From Planctomycetota bacterium (GTDB taxonomy: Bacteria; Planctomycetota; PUPC01; DSUN01): a stretch of 64,000 bases of DNA. A model generated the notes under the pieces. The model ran no database searches, was not told the origin of the DNA, and saw nothing but the letters and a program-made list of their open reading frames with translations. A program made the position numbers and the translations under genes. Where the stretch lies: NCBI GenBank assembly GCA_035384565.1, contig DAOOIT010000033.1, positions 5,308-69,307 of the forward strand, in the 5' to 3' direction. Below are positions 25,205 to 33,714 of this stretch, piece after piece; the first letter of the stretch is position 1, and every line of letters starts with the position of its first letter.

Positions 25205-26305
25205 ATGCTCTCCGACCGCGTGAGGCACATTGACGCCTCGGGCATTCGCAAGGTCTTCGACCTCGCGGCCACGATGAAGGACCCCATCAACCTGAGCATC
25301 GGCCAGCCCGACTTCGACGTGCCCGAGCCGATCAAGCTCGCGGCCATCGAGGCCATCCGCGCCGGCCACAACCGCTACACCCAGACCCAGGGTATCCCCG
25401 AGCTGCACGCGGCCATCCGCAAGATGCTCAAGGAACGGAAGCAGTTCGAGCCCGAGGCCACGCTCATCACCTCGGCTGTCTCGGGCGGCCTGCTGCTCGC
25501 CTTCCTCGCCACGCTCAACCCCGGCGACGAGGTGATCATCCCCGACCCCTACTTCGTGATGTACAAGCACCTGGCCACCCTGTGCGGCGCGAAGGTGGTG
25601 TTCCTGGACACGTATCCCGACTTCCGCCTGCGCCGCGAGGCCCTCGAGCCCCTACTCACCGACCGCACGAAGATGATCGTGGTCAACAGCCCGTGCAACC
25701 CCACGGGCGCTGTCTACACGGCCGACGAGCTGCGCATGGTCGCCGACCTCGCGCGGCCTCGCGACATTCTGGTGGTGTCGGATGAGACCTACGAGGCGTT
25801 CGTCTATGACGAGCCCTACACTTCGATGGCCAGTATCTATCCGCCCACGCTGCTCCTGAGCGGCTTCTCGAAGACCTACGCAATGACCGGCTGGCGCCTC
25901 GGCTACGCGGCGGGGCCAGGCGAACTCATCTCGGCGATGACCAAGCTCCAGCAATACACCTTCGTGTGCGCCCCCTCGTTCGCCCAGCGCGCGGGGCTCA
26001 CCGCCCTCGACTACGACGTGTCGGACCTGATGGCCGCCTACCATCGCCGCCGCGACCTGATCTATGGCGGCCTGCGCGACGCCGGCTACGAGGTGCAGAA
26101 GCCCGGTGGCTCCTTCTACATCTTCCCCCGCGTGCCCTGGGGCAGCGACATGGAGTTCGTCGAGGCGGCCATCCGGCACAACCTGCTCATCATCCCGGGC
26201 AGCGTCTTCTCCGAACGCAAGACCCACTTCCGCATCGCCTTCCCCGTCGCCGACGCCACCATCCGGCGCGGCATCGAAGTGCTTCAACGCCTCGTGAAGC
26301 GTTAG
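25205..26305 (+). CDS. Class I/II (aspartate-type) aminotransferase
   Basis: 366 residues of fold-type I. SIGQPDFDVP near 31-40, NSPCNPTGAVY at 161-171, VSDETYEAFVY, and the PLP lysine K223 in SGFSKTYAMTGWRLGY are all present, as is RIAFP near the end for the substrate-carboxylate Arg. It transfers amino groups between amino and keto acids; aspartate, branched or aromatic specificity cannot be separated by eye. It is the last gene of a three-gene run and ends at a cluster of strong hairpins. The length is slightly short but complete. Confidence 0.9.
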   Translation: MLSDRVRHIDASGIRKVFDLAATMKDPINLSIGQPDFDVPEPIKLAAIEAIRAGHNRYTQTQGIPELHAAIRKMLKERKQFEPEATLITSAVSGGLLLAFLATLNPGDEVIIPDPYFVMYKHLATLCGAKVVFLDTYPDFRLRREALEPLLTDRTKMIVVNSPCNPTGAVYTADELRMVADLARPRDILVVSDETYEAFVYDEPYTSMASIYPPTLLLSGFSKTYAMTGWRLGYAAGPGELISAMTKLQQYTFVCAPSFAQRAGLTALDYDVSDLMAAYHRRRDLIYGGLRDAGYEVQKPGGSFYIFPRVPWGSDMEFVEAAIRHNLLIIPGSVFSERKTHFRIAFPVADATIRRGIEVLQRLVKR

Positions 26306-26313
26306 CGACCTGA

Positions 26314-26477
26314 GGGCACCTTCCTGGCAGAAAGGTGCCCCCAGGCCCCGTCCAAGGACTCTCGAGTTGGTGCGAGCGTTGCGTGAGGCACGCAACGCTC
26401 GCACCAACCAGGGAGTCTTTGGGAAGGTGGGGCTGTGGGGGAGGAAGCCCTTCCTGCCAGAAAGGGTTTCCTCCCCC
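26314..26477. terminator. Three strong hairpins between convergent genes
   Basis: Hairpin A: GGGCACCTT (26314-26322) with AAGGTGCCC (26332-26340). Hairpin B: a perfect 20-base inverted repeat, GTTGGTGCGAGCGTTGCGTG at 26366-26385 with CACGCAACGCTCGCACCAAC at 26389-26408, 3-base loop, extended by CCAAGGACTC / GAGTCTTTGG outside. Hairpin C: 26437-26452 with 26462-26477, 15 of 16 paired. A and C share a CCTTCCTGsCAGAAAGG-like core. They can act as a two-way terminator for the aminotransferase and transglutaminase genes, but without clear T runs. Confidence 0.7.
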
Positions 26478-26483
26478 ATACGA

Positions 26484-27959
26484 CTACTTGGCGGGGTCGT
26501 CCACGATCTTGGCTTTGAGGCGGCCGAAGATGGCGATGATGCGGTAGAGGTTCTCGGCGCCGCCCTGGGCGAACTTGATGTGGGTGGGGTCAGCGAGGTC
26601 CTGGTTCAGCGTGGGGTCCATCGCGATCCAGTCGCCGACCCACACCTCGGGCCAGGCGTGGTAGTAGAGGCCCTCGCCGCGCTCGATGGCGGTGACGCCT
26701 GCCACCTCGCGGGCGGGGATGCCGGCGGCGCGAGCCAGCGCGACGAAGAGCACCGTGTGCTCGGTGCAATCGCCCTCGCGGGTCTTGAGCACCTCGGCCG
26801 CATTGGAGAGGGCGGCGGTGCCGACCTTGCGGATGTTGGCGTAGACCCAGGCGTTGATCTTCTTCGCGGCGGCGTAGGCGTCGCGCTCGTCGCCCACGAT
26901 CTGGGCGGCGAGGGCCTGGATGGCCGGCTCCTCGCTCTGCACGAACACGGTTGGCGCAAGGTCCGTGGCGAATTTCGCTTTGTCCACCGGCAGCTTGGCC
27001 AGCTTGTCGGGCGGCACAGGTTGGGCCGTCACCTCCACGAGCCGCGAGCCGTCGGGCCCCTGGCTCCAGCGCTGGCGGCCATCCGTGAGCATCAGCTCGG
27101 GGTCTTCGACGCCCGTGAGCTGGAAGCGCAGCTTGCGCAACGTGGCCAGATCGCGCGGGGGCGGGTCCAGCTTCACGCAGCCCACGCGCACTAGGTCGGC
27201 GGAATACTGCACATCCTTGGCCTGCTTCTCGGTCTCGAGGCGCAGAATGAAGGTCTCGCCTACCTTCTGCTCGAGCACCACACCGCGCCCGTCCACTACC
27301 ACGTCGCCATCCATGCCCAGCTTGGGCACGCGGTTCTCCATGACGGCCACTTGGGTGGGCACGCCGTTGAAGACGATCTGCTTGCGCTCCTTGAGGGTGA
27401 TGGTGCCCTCGAACTCGGCGAGCATGAGGGGTTCGAGCATGGAGAAGGAAACCTTGTCGCCCACCTTGGCGTCGGAGGCGGCCAGGCGTTCGGCGGCGGC
27501 CCAGTCGCGCAGGCTCTCCTTGGGTTTGGGCAGCTCCTTGGGCGGCGAGGCCAGGCCGGCCATGGTCATGGTGATCACGGCCTTGTCGGGGTGGACGACG
27601 GCGGTGGCCTGGGCCTCGGTGGTGTCGGTCTTCATGCGGCAGGCGACCTCGTGCAATTCCCCCGAACGGAGATAGGTGCGGGTCTGGAAGACTCGCACGT
27701 CCTGCTTCTGCCCGAGCGCGACGAGCTTCAAACGCATCTTGAGGTCCACGACCACGGCGTCCTGCTCGCCGACCTTGCCCTCCTTGCATTCGATGAGCGC
27801 GTAGCCGGACTTCGTGCCGTCCACGTAGACGCCATACCAGTGGCTCTCGCCGAGGTGCCGCTTGACGAGGGCGTCGAAGTCAGTGTCGGTGGCGCCGGCG
27901 AAGGCGTTCGCGGCGAGGGCGGCGAAGATGGGGAGGGCGACACGGCGGCGGTAGTTCAT
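26484..27959 (-). CDS. Secreted transglutaminase-like (papain-fold) protein
   Basis: 491 residues with a signal peptide (VALPIFAALAANAFAGA). Residues about 25-340 are a beta-rich region of unknown type. The C-terminal transglutaminase-core domain has the catalytic Cys in REGDCTEHTVLFVALARAAGIPAREV (about residue 398), the His in YYHAWPEVWVGDW and the Asp in AMDPTLNQ. Bacterial members are usually proteases or amidases in the envelope. It follows the phosphomannomutase gene by 18 bases and is the last gene of the envelope operon that starts near 33.7 kb. Confidence 0.85.
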   Translation of the reverse strand: MNYRRRVALPIFAALAANAFAGATDTDFDALVKRHLGESHWYGVYVDGTKSGYALIECKEGKVGEQDAVVVDLKMRLKLVALGQKQDVRVFQTRTYLRSGELHEVACRMKTDTTEAQATAVVHPDKAVITMTMAGLASPPKELPKPKESLRDWAAAERLAASDAKVGDKVSFSMLEPLMLAEFEGTITLKERKQIVFNGVPTQVAVMENRVPKLGMDGDVVVDGRGVVLEQKVGETFILRLETEKQAKDVQYSADLVRVGCVKLDPPPRDLATLRKLRFQLTGVEDPELMLTDGRQRWSQGPDGSRLVEVTAQPVPPDKLAKLPVDKAKFATDLAPTVFVQSEEPAIQALAAQIVGDERDAYAAAKKINAWVYANIRKVGTAALSNAAEVLKTREGDCTEHTVLFVALARAAGIPAREVAGVTAIERGEGLYYHAWPEVWVGDWIAMDPTLNQDLADPTHIKFAQGGAENLYRIIAIFGRLKAKIVDDPAK

Positions 27960-27977
27960 GGGGTTCGTGTCTCCAGG

Positions 27978-29411
27978 TCAGGCGTTGTCGAGGGCATCGA
28001 GACGCGAGAGCACGGCGCGCAACAGGTCGGGCGCCGGCGCGAGAAAGCGCTCGGCGATGGCTCGCGGCGAGCCGGCATAGGCTTCGAAACGGAACGTGAG
28101 CAACGGCTCGGTCACCGAACAGCGGGCGAGGGCCCAGCCGTCGGGGTAGGCGATGCGGACGCCATCGAGCCGGAGCACATCCCCGGTGGCGGCCGCGGCG
28201 AGTTGCTCGAGGCGCTGCGGCCCGTCGGCGGCCTTGTAGCGCACGCGAATGTCGGGCGTGATGGCGTAGTGGGGCAGGGCGTTGACGAGGGCCGAGACGG
28301 GGCGCTCGCTCTGTCTGGCCAGTTCGGCGAGCCGGAGGACGGAGTAGAGGCCGTCGTCGCCGCCCTCCAGTTCGCGGTAGAAGAAATGGCCGCTCACCTC
28401 GCCGCCGAAGCGGGCGTTCTCGGCGATCATGCGGGTCTTGATGAAAGTGTGGCCCGAGCGCTCGAGCAGAGGGACCGCGCCGCAGGCGGCCACCACGTCG
28501 GCCACGGCCTTCGAGCACTTGAGGTCGAGCACGACCCTGTCCGCAGAACGGGCTTCAGCCCGTATCTTCTCCGCCTCGCCATCGGACGCGCGCGGCCTGA
28601 AGGCCGCACTGCGAGCGGGGTCGAGAACGTGTTGGGCCAGGAGCATGATGCTCTGGTCGCCGGTGAGGGCTCGGCCGGCGTCGTCCACCACGGCCACGCG
28701 GTCGCCGTCCCCGTCGAGGGCCACTCCGAGGGCGGCGCCGGCGCGCGGCACGGCGTCGCAGAGGGCCGACAGGTGCTCGGGCACGCTGGGGTTGGGCGCT
28801 CGGTTAGGGAAGGTGCCGTCGGGCGTGCAGAACAGCTCGACGACGCGGTAGCCGAGGCGCCGCAACACACGGGGGGCGAGGGCCGAATAGGTGCCGTTGC
28901 CGCAGTCGAGCACGAGTTTCAGCCTGCCGCCGGGCGCGGCCGAGGCGCAGAGCCACTCGATGTAATCGGCTTCGAACGACTGCACCGTCACGCTGCCGCA
29001 GCCGGCCGCGAAGCGGCGCGCGGCCAGGGTCTGCTCGACGCGGCCCATCTGCTCGAGCGTGATGGGCAATGGGCCGAGCATGAGCTTGAGGCCATTATCG
29101 CCGGCCGGGTTGTGCGAGGCGGTGACGATGGCGAGGCCGTCGGGGCGCAGGCGCCGGGCGGCGAAGTAGGCGAGGGGGGTGGGGGCGATGCCGAGGTCGG
29201 TGACGCGGCAGCCGGCGGCAGTGAGGCCCTCGATGAGCGCGGCCTGGAGCGTTGGGGTGCTCGTGCGCACGTCGCCTGCGACGAGAACGCTGGGCCGGTC
29301 GGCCTGCCCGCGGAGCACGGTGCCGACGGCGCGGCCGAGGTCGGCATAGAGCGGCTCGGCGAGTTCGGTGGGGTAGGCCCCTCGGATGTCGCAGGCCTTG
29401 AAAATGCTCAT
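27978..29411 (-). CDS. manB: Phosphomannomutase/phosphoglucomutase with an in-frame repeat insertion
   Basis: 477 residues of the alpha-D-phosphohexomutase family: active-site Ser99 in TASHNP, metal loop DGDGDR at 233-238, sugar loop GEVSGH at 337-342. It interconverts hexose-6- and 1-phosphates for sugar-nucleotide supply. Its ATG overlaps the FtsH stop by 4 bases. Residues about 264-291 (DPARSAAFRPRASDGE...) are extra relative to the family, in which LAQHVL is followed after a few residues by VVLDxKCS. This stretch is encoded by two REP-like hairpins (28548-28607) and keeps the frame, so the enzyme may remain active. Confidence 0.88.
   Translation of the reverse strand: MSIFKACDIRGAYPTELAEPLYADLGRAVGTVLRGQADRPSVLVAGDVRTSTPTLQAALIEGLTAAGCRVTDLGIAPTPLAYFAARRLRPDGLAIVTASHNPAGDNGLKLMLGPLPITLEQMGRVEQTLAARRFAAGCGSVTVQSFEADYIEWLCASAAPGGRLKLVLDCGNGTYSALAPRVLRRLGYRVVELFCTPDGTFPNRAPNPSVPEHLSALCDAVPRAGAALGVALDGDGDRVAVVDDAGRALTGDQSIMLLAQHVLDPARSAAFRPRASDGEAEKIRAEARSADRVVLDLKCSKAVADVVAACGAVPLLERSGHTFIKTRMIAENARFGGEVSGHFFYRELEGGDDGLYSVLRLAELARQSERPVSALVNALPHYAITPDIRVRYKAADGPQRLEQLAAAATGDVLRLDGVRIAYPDGWALARCSVTEPLLTFRFEAYAGSPRAIAERFLAPAPDLLRAVLSRLDALDNA
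28548..28607. repeat. REP-like hairpin pair inside the phosphomannomutase gene
   Basis: ACGGGCT-TC-AGCCCGT at 28548-28563 and GCGGCCT-GA-AGGCCGC at 28592-28607, each a perfect 7-base stem with a 2-base centre, 28 bases apart. A hairpin of the same design, with a 9-base stem, stands 50 bases upstream of the transposase gene at 45217-45663 (45714-45733). Confidence 0.75.
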
Positions 29412-31420
29412 GCCGGTTGGGGCGGCTCGGCGCTCCCCTCGGCGGGCCTGGCCGGGGCCGAAGGCGTGGCGCGGCCGGCGCCGTTGTAGTCTTCGCGCTC
29501 GAGCTCGCCGCCGGCCAGAAGCGTGTCCACTTCGCTGCCGTCGAGCGACTCGTACTTGAGGAGAGCGGCGACGACGCGCTCGGCGGCCTCGCGCTGGCCG
29601 CTGAGGATCTCGCGGGCGTGGTTGTGACATTGGTCAATGATGGAGCGGATTTCGCGGTCAATGGCCACGGCGGTGGCCTCGCTGACGCTCTGCACGCGGG
29701 TGATCTCGCGGCCGAGGAAGAGGTGCTCCTCGTTCTCGGTGTAGGAGACGGTGCCGAGGCTGTCGCTCATGCCCCATCGGCAGACCATCATGCGGGCCAG
29801 CTCGGTGGCGCGCTCGAAGTCGTTCTGGGCGCCCGAGGTGATGTCGTCGCAGAAGATCTCTTCGGCGGCGCGGCCGCCGAGCAGCGAGGTGATCTCGCTG
29901 AGGATGCGCCGGCGCGGCATGATATAGCGATCCTTGTCGGGCAGGTACATGGTAGCGCCCAGAGCCATGCCGCGGGCGACGATGGCCACCTTGTGGATCG
30001 GCTCGACGTCGGGGAGGGCCTTGGAGACGACGGCGTGGCCGGTCTCGTGGTAGGCGGTGAGGCGCTTCTCCTCCTCGGCGATGACGCGGCTCTTCTTCTC
30101 GGGGCCCCAGAGCACCTTGTCGCGTGCCTCCTCGAGCTCGGCCATCGTGATGGCGGGCAGGTCGCGCCGCACGGCGAGCAGGGCGGCCTCGTTGAGCAGG
30201 TTCTCGAGGTCCGCGCCCGAGAAGTACGGGGTGCCGCGCGCGATCACCTTGAGGTCCACGCCGTCGGCCAGCTTCATGCGGCGGGCGTGCACGCGGAGGA
30301 TGGCCTCGCGGCCTTTGACGTCGGGCAGGTCCACCACGATGCGGCGGTCGAAGCGCCCGGGGCGCAGGAGGGCGGGGTCGAGCACGTCGGGGCGATTGGT
30401 TGCGGCCACCACGATGACGCCGAGGTCGGAGTCGAAGCCGTCCATCTCGACCAGGATGGCGTTGAGGGTCTGCTCGCGCTCATCGTGCCCGCCGCCCAGG
30501 CCGGTGCCGCGGCGACGGCCGACGGCGTCAATCTCGTCGAGGAAGATGATGCAGGGGGCGTGGTCCTTGGCCTGCTTGAAGAGGTCGCGGACGCGCGAGG
30601 CGCCGACTCCGACGAACATTTCGACGAAGTCGGAGCCGCTGATGGAGAAGAAGGGGCGGCCGGCCTCGCCGGCGATGGCGCGGGCGAGGAGGGTCTTGCC
30701 GGTGCCGGGCGGCCCCACGAGCAGCACGCCGCGCGGCACGCGGCCGCCCAGGCGGCGGAACTTCTCGGGGCTGCGCAGGAACTCGATGATTTCGATCACC
30801 TCGTCGCGCGCCTCGTCAATGCCGGCCACGTCGTCGAAGGTGGTCTTGGTCTGCTCGGGGTTGGCGGTGCGCGCGCGGGCGCGGCCGAAGCTCAGGACGC
30901 CCGAGCCCGCGTTGCGGAGCTGGCGGATGAACATGTAGTAGAGGAGGGCGAGGATGAGGATCCAGGGCAGCATGCCGACGAGGTTGGTGACGAGCAGGCT
31001 CTGCTCGCCATAGGAGATGCGCACCCGCTCGGCCTCGGGCAGCGCAGGTTTGCCGGGCGGCTGGTTGTGCTCGTCCACCGCCTTTTGAAGGTATTCGATG
31101 ACCTGGGGGCTGACGGTGATCTCGAACTTCTCGCTGGGGAAGACGCCCTGCGGGGCGCCCTCGCGCGGCGTGACGTAGAGCGTGGTGCCGTGGACGAGGA
31201 GGCTGCGGACGTTGCCCGCGCGGACCGCGTTGAGGACCTCGTCGAACGAGGGTTCCTGGCGGCCGCTGCGTCCCATGCGGCTGGGGGCGAGGCTGACCAC
31301 GAGGATCACGCCGCCGATGAGCAGGAGCCAGATGAGCAGGCCGCGCGAGCGCCGAGGGGCCAGCCCCTCGTCCTCATCGCCGGCGCGGCGCGGGGGTCGG
31401 TTGCGCGGGTTATCCGCCAC
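29408..31420 (-). CDS. ftsH: ATP-dependent zinc metalloprotease FtsH
   Basis: 670 residues. Two membrane segments (about 27-44 and 147-165) flank a periplasmic domain. The AAA+ module has Walker A GPPGTGKT (236-243), Walker B IIFLDEIDAVGRRRG, the arginine finger region RPGRFDRR, and the FVG pore loop in VEMFVGVGASRVRDLF. The protease has HETGH at 458-462. It degrades misfolded membrane proteins and short-lived regulators. The start is a GTG at 31420, overlapping the LptE-like gene by 11 bases. The C-terminus is a Pro/Ala-rich tail. The position between LPS-assembly and sugar-phosphate genes fits its known control of LPS synthesis in other bacteria. Confidence 0.95.
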   Translation of the reverse strand: MADNPRNRPPRRAGDEDEGLAPRRSRGLLIWLLLIGGVILVVSLAPSRMGRSGRQEPSFDEVLNAVRAGNVRSLLVHGTTLYVTPREGAPQGVFPSEKFEITVSPQVIEYLQKAVDEHNQPPGKPALPEAERVRISYGEQSLLVTNLVGMLPWILILALLYYMFIRQLRNAGSGVLSFGRARARTANPEQTKTTFDDVAGIDEARDEVIEIIEFLRSPEKFRRLGGRVPRGVLLVGPPGTGKTLLARAIAGEAGRPFFSISGSDFVEMFVGVGASRVRDLFKQAKDHAPCIIFLDEIDAVGRRRGTGLGGGHDEREQTLNAILVEMDGFDSDLGVIVVAATNRPDVLDPALLRPGRFDRRIVVDLPDVKGREAILRVHARRMKLADGVDLKVIARGTPYFSGADLENLLNEAALLAVRRDLPAITMAELEEARDKVLWGPEKKSRVIAEEEKRLTAYHETGHAVVSKALPDVEPIHKVAIVARGMALGATMYLPDKDRYIMPRRRILSEITSLLGGRAAEEIFCDDITSGAQNDFERATELARMMVCRWGMSDSLGTVSYTENEEHLFLGREITRVQSVSEATAVAIDREIRSIIDQCHNHAREILSGQREAAERVVAALLKYESLDGSEVDTLLAGGELEREDYNGAGRATPSAPARPAEGSAEPPQPA

Positions 31421-31943
31421 TGGCCTTGGCCTCCGGGGGTTGGTGTGGCCAGTGTTCGAAGGCGAGCGCGGCCACGCGGCGGGCCAGCTCGCGCACCAGC
31501 TCGTCGCGCCCGTCGCGCGGGGTCTGGCCCAGGTTCAGGCTGAATTCGACCCGCTCCACGATGCGGCGGGCCTGGAAGAAGGGGACGTTCTTGCGGGTAT
31601 CGAACATCTCGACGTTGACGGAGAGCAGGTTGCGCATCTCCATCCGCTCGCCGTAGCGCTTGCGGCGCAGGGCGTGGCGCTCGAAGCTCTCGATTTCGCC
31701 GTCAATCTCGAGGTCGGCCTCGCCGGGGCGCGCGACGCGCAGGTTGGTGCGGGCGCAGATTTCGTGGATCAGGGCCTCGGTGAACTCGAAGTCGAGGTTG
31801 CGCTCGAGGGTCTTGTTGCGGAAGGTGTTGACGGAGAAGGTGCGGATGTGCTCGGGGAGCTCGAACTTCGTCTTGTAGCCGCAGCCGGCCAGGGGGAGCA
31901 GAAGGAGAATGAGGCGCGGAACGCGGGCTCGGCGGGGGGTCAT
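31410..31943 (-). CDS. lptE: LptE-like LPS-assembly lipoprotein
   Basis: 177 residues. The signal peptide ends in LAGCGY, a lipobox and the Cys-Gly-Tyr start typical of LptE. Characteristic strands follow: IRTFSVNTFRNKTLERNLDFEFTEALIHEI and then an acidic strand DLEIDGEIESFERHAL. LptE plugs the LptD barrel in the outer membrane, so its presence supports a didermal cell with an LPS-type lipid. It overlaps the BamD-like stop by ATGA upstream and FtsH by 11 bases downstream. Confidence 0.85.
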   Translation of the reverse strand: MTPRRARVPRLILLLLPLAGCGYKTKFELPEHIRTFSVNTFRNKTLERNLDFEFTEALIHEICARTNLRVARPGEADLEIDGEIESFERHALRRKRYGERMEMRNLLSVNVEMFDTRKNVPFFQARRIVERVEFSLNLGQTPRDGRDELVRELARRVAALAFEHWPHQPPEAKASGG

Positions 31944-32911
31944 CGGGCGGCCTCCTCGGGCCGGGCCTCTTCCACCAGGCGCTTGACCAGCGCGAGAATG
32001 CGCTCGGCGCGCTCGGAGTACTCCGAGTCGGGGTAGCGCGCCATGACGGCTTTCATGTAGCGCGTGCCGCCCTCGATGCTGAAGCGCTCGAAATAGAAGA
32101 GCCCCGAGTCGTAGTCGGCCAGGGCCATGGTGTCGCGCAGGCTGCGGGCGTACTGGGCGACTCGCTCGTTGCCGGACATGCGTGCGAGGTCCTCCATGTC
32201 GCGGCGCGCGGCCTCGGCGGGGGCGAGGTCGTAGGGCGGTCCCTCGGTGAGGCGCTGGTTGGCGGTGGCGCGGCGCACGCGCGCCCGGATGACGAGCGGG
32301 CTGTTCGGGTACTGGCGCAGGAGGCGGTCGTAGGCGTCGTGCGCGGCCTGGTAGTCCTCGGCGCGGTAGTGGGCCTCACCGATCTCGTAGAGTGCGCGGT
32401 CGGCGAGCGGGCCGAAGGGGGCGTGCTCGATAATGCGCTCGAAGGCCTTGACGCCCTCTTCGCGCCGGCTGACGCGGAAGAACAGGACGTAGGCGTGGCT
32501 GACGGTGAGGGCCTTGGCGATGTCGAACTCGCGCTGGAGCACGGCGGAGCGGTGCTTGGTCTGGGGGTGGGCCTCGAGCAGCTTCTCGCATTCCTGGTAG
32601 GCGCGCGGCCAGTTGCGCTGCGCCATGTGCGAGTCGATGACCACGAGGCGGGCGTCCACTGCGAGGGGCGAGGTGGGGCTTCGGCGGAGGAGGCGTTGGG
32701 CCAGGGAGCGGGCGTGGGAGTAGTTCTTGCGGTCGTAGGCCCGCTTGGCCTCGGCGAGCGTTTGCTCGGGGGTCTGGCGCGCGGCCCAGGGACCGCCGCA
32801 GCCGGCCGCCAGCAGGAGGGCGGCGCCGGCCAGGCCGCGGGCGAATCGCGCCGCCAGGCGGAGGCCGCATGGGCGGGCGGGGGTGTGCAACGGTCGTCTC
32901 CTTGCGCTCAT
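31940..32911 (-). CDS. BamD-like outer-membrane assembly lipoprotein (TPR)
   Basis: 323 residues. The signal ends LLLAAGCGG, a lipobox. Tetratricopeptide-like helices follow: AEAKRAYDRKNYSHARSLAQRLLRRSPTSPLAVDARL, ADRALYEIGEAHYRAEDYQAAHDAYDRLLRQYPNSPLVIRARV, and a C-terminal AVMARYPDSEYSERAERIL, as in BamD/YfiO. BamD helps fold outer-membrane barrels. ATG 32911 follows GAGAGGCGG; the frame is open 15 codons more. It is somewhat longer than E. coli BamD because of an extra middle segment (about 120-160). It is operonic with LptE. Confidence 0.8.
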   Translation of the reverse strand: MSARRRPLHTPARPCGLRLAARFARGLAGAALLLAAGCGGPWAARQTPEQTLAEAKRAYDRKNYSHARSLAQRLLRRSPTSPLAVDARLVVIDSHMAQRNWPRAYQECEKLLEAHPQTKHRSAVLQREFDIAKALTVSHAYVLFFRVSRREEGVKAFERIIEHAPFGPLADRALYEIGEAHYRAEDYQAAHDAYDRLLRQYPNSPLVIRARVRRATANQRLTEGPPYDLAPAEAARRDMEDLARMSGNERVAQYARSLRDTMALADYDSGLFYFERFSIEGGTRYMKAVMARYPDSEYSERAERILALVKRLVEEARPEEAAR

Positions 32912-32943
32912 GGCCGCCTCTCGTCGGGGGCGCCTGGCGGCTC

Positions 32944-33666
32944 CTAGCTCCACCACACGCGGAGGCGAAGCTCCTCGATGCGCCCGGCGATGGCCTGCTG
33001 AAGCTCGTGTCCCTGGCGGAGCAGGGCTTCGCCCTCGCTGGGGGGCAGGGCGCGGCGCCGGAGCAGAGCGCCCAAGGCATTGAGGCTGGCGCCCAGGGCA
33101 GCCAGGGCTCGCTTGCAGCAGACGATGTTGCCGCAGAGCCAGCCGCGCTCGTAGCCTAGGCCGTGGCCGTCGGCGAGGCGGGCCTGCGCATCGGCGGCCG
33201 CGTCGGCGGCCAGGCGGCCATCCTCATCCTCACCACCGTCGTCCTGGGCCGCACCCGACGGGGCAACGCCCAGGAACTGGGCCAGCGCCCGCGCGTAGTC
33301 CTTCGCCAGGCGGAAGACGGGGACGCTCTCGATGTCCTCCTCGGACTCCTCGCCGCGGGCCTCGCACTCCTCACACCCCTCGGGGCAGGAGGCGCCGAGG
33401 ATGGCCTCGGGGAGGGCCCAATGCATCTCCCGGCCGATGATCTGGTCGCGCTGGGGGTGGTCGCCGAGGGTCTCGGAGAGCTCGCGGTATTTCGCGAGGA
33501 GAACGTCCTGGCGAGTGAGGAACGCCTCCCAGTCTTCCTCGCCCCAGTCGTCCCGCGCCATGCCGTCGCGGGGGTCGTCGGGGGAGGAGGGGTCCCAGGC
33601 TTCGTCGCGGTCATTTCTCACGGCCACGCCTGCCACACGTGGGGAGGGGCAACGCCACCGCCTCAT
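32944..33666 (-). CDS. Unknown acidic protein at the head of the envelope operon
   Basis: Up to 240 residues, highly acidic in the first 140 (DDWGEEDWEAF, EESEEDIESV), with helical C-terminal half (YERGWLCGNIVCCKRALAALGASLNALGALL). A CPEGCEECEARG cluster near residues 94-105 could bind a metal. No signal peptide. No family recognised. The start is uncertain: ATG 33666, GTG 33621 and ATG 33561 are all open and none has a good ribosome site. It precedes the BamD-like gene by 32 bases on the same strand. Confidence 0.6.
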   Translation of the reverse strand: MRRWRCPSPRVAGVAVRNDRDEAWDPSSPDDPRDGMARDDWGEEDWEAFLTRQDVLLAKYRELSETLGDHPQRDQIIGREMHWALPEAILGASCPEGCEECEARGEESEEDIESVPVFRLAKDYARALAQFLGVAPSGAAQDDGGEDEDGRLAADAAADAQARLADGHGLGYERGWLCGNIVCCKRALAALGASLNALGALLRRRALPPSEGEALLRQGHELQQAIAGRIEELRLRVWWS

Positions 33667-33714
33667 GCGCCCATGATAGGCAGTTACGGGCGGAAGTCAA
33701 GTGCCGCCGGCGCG

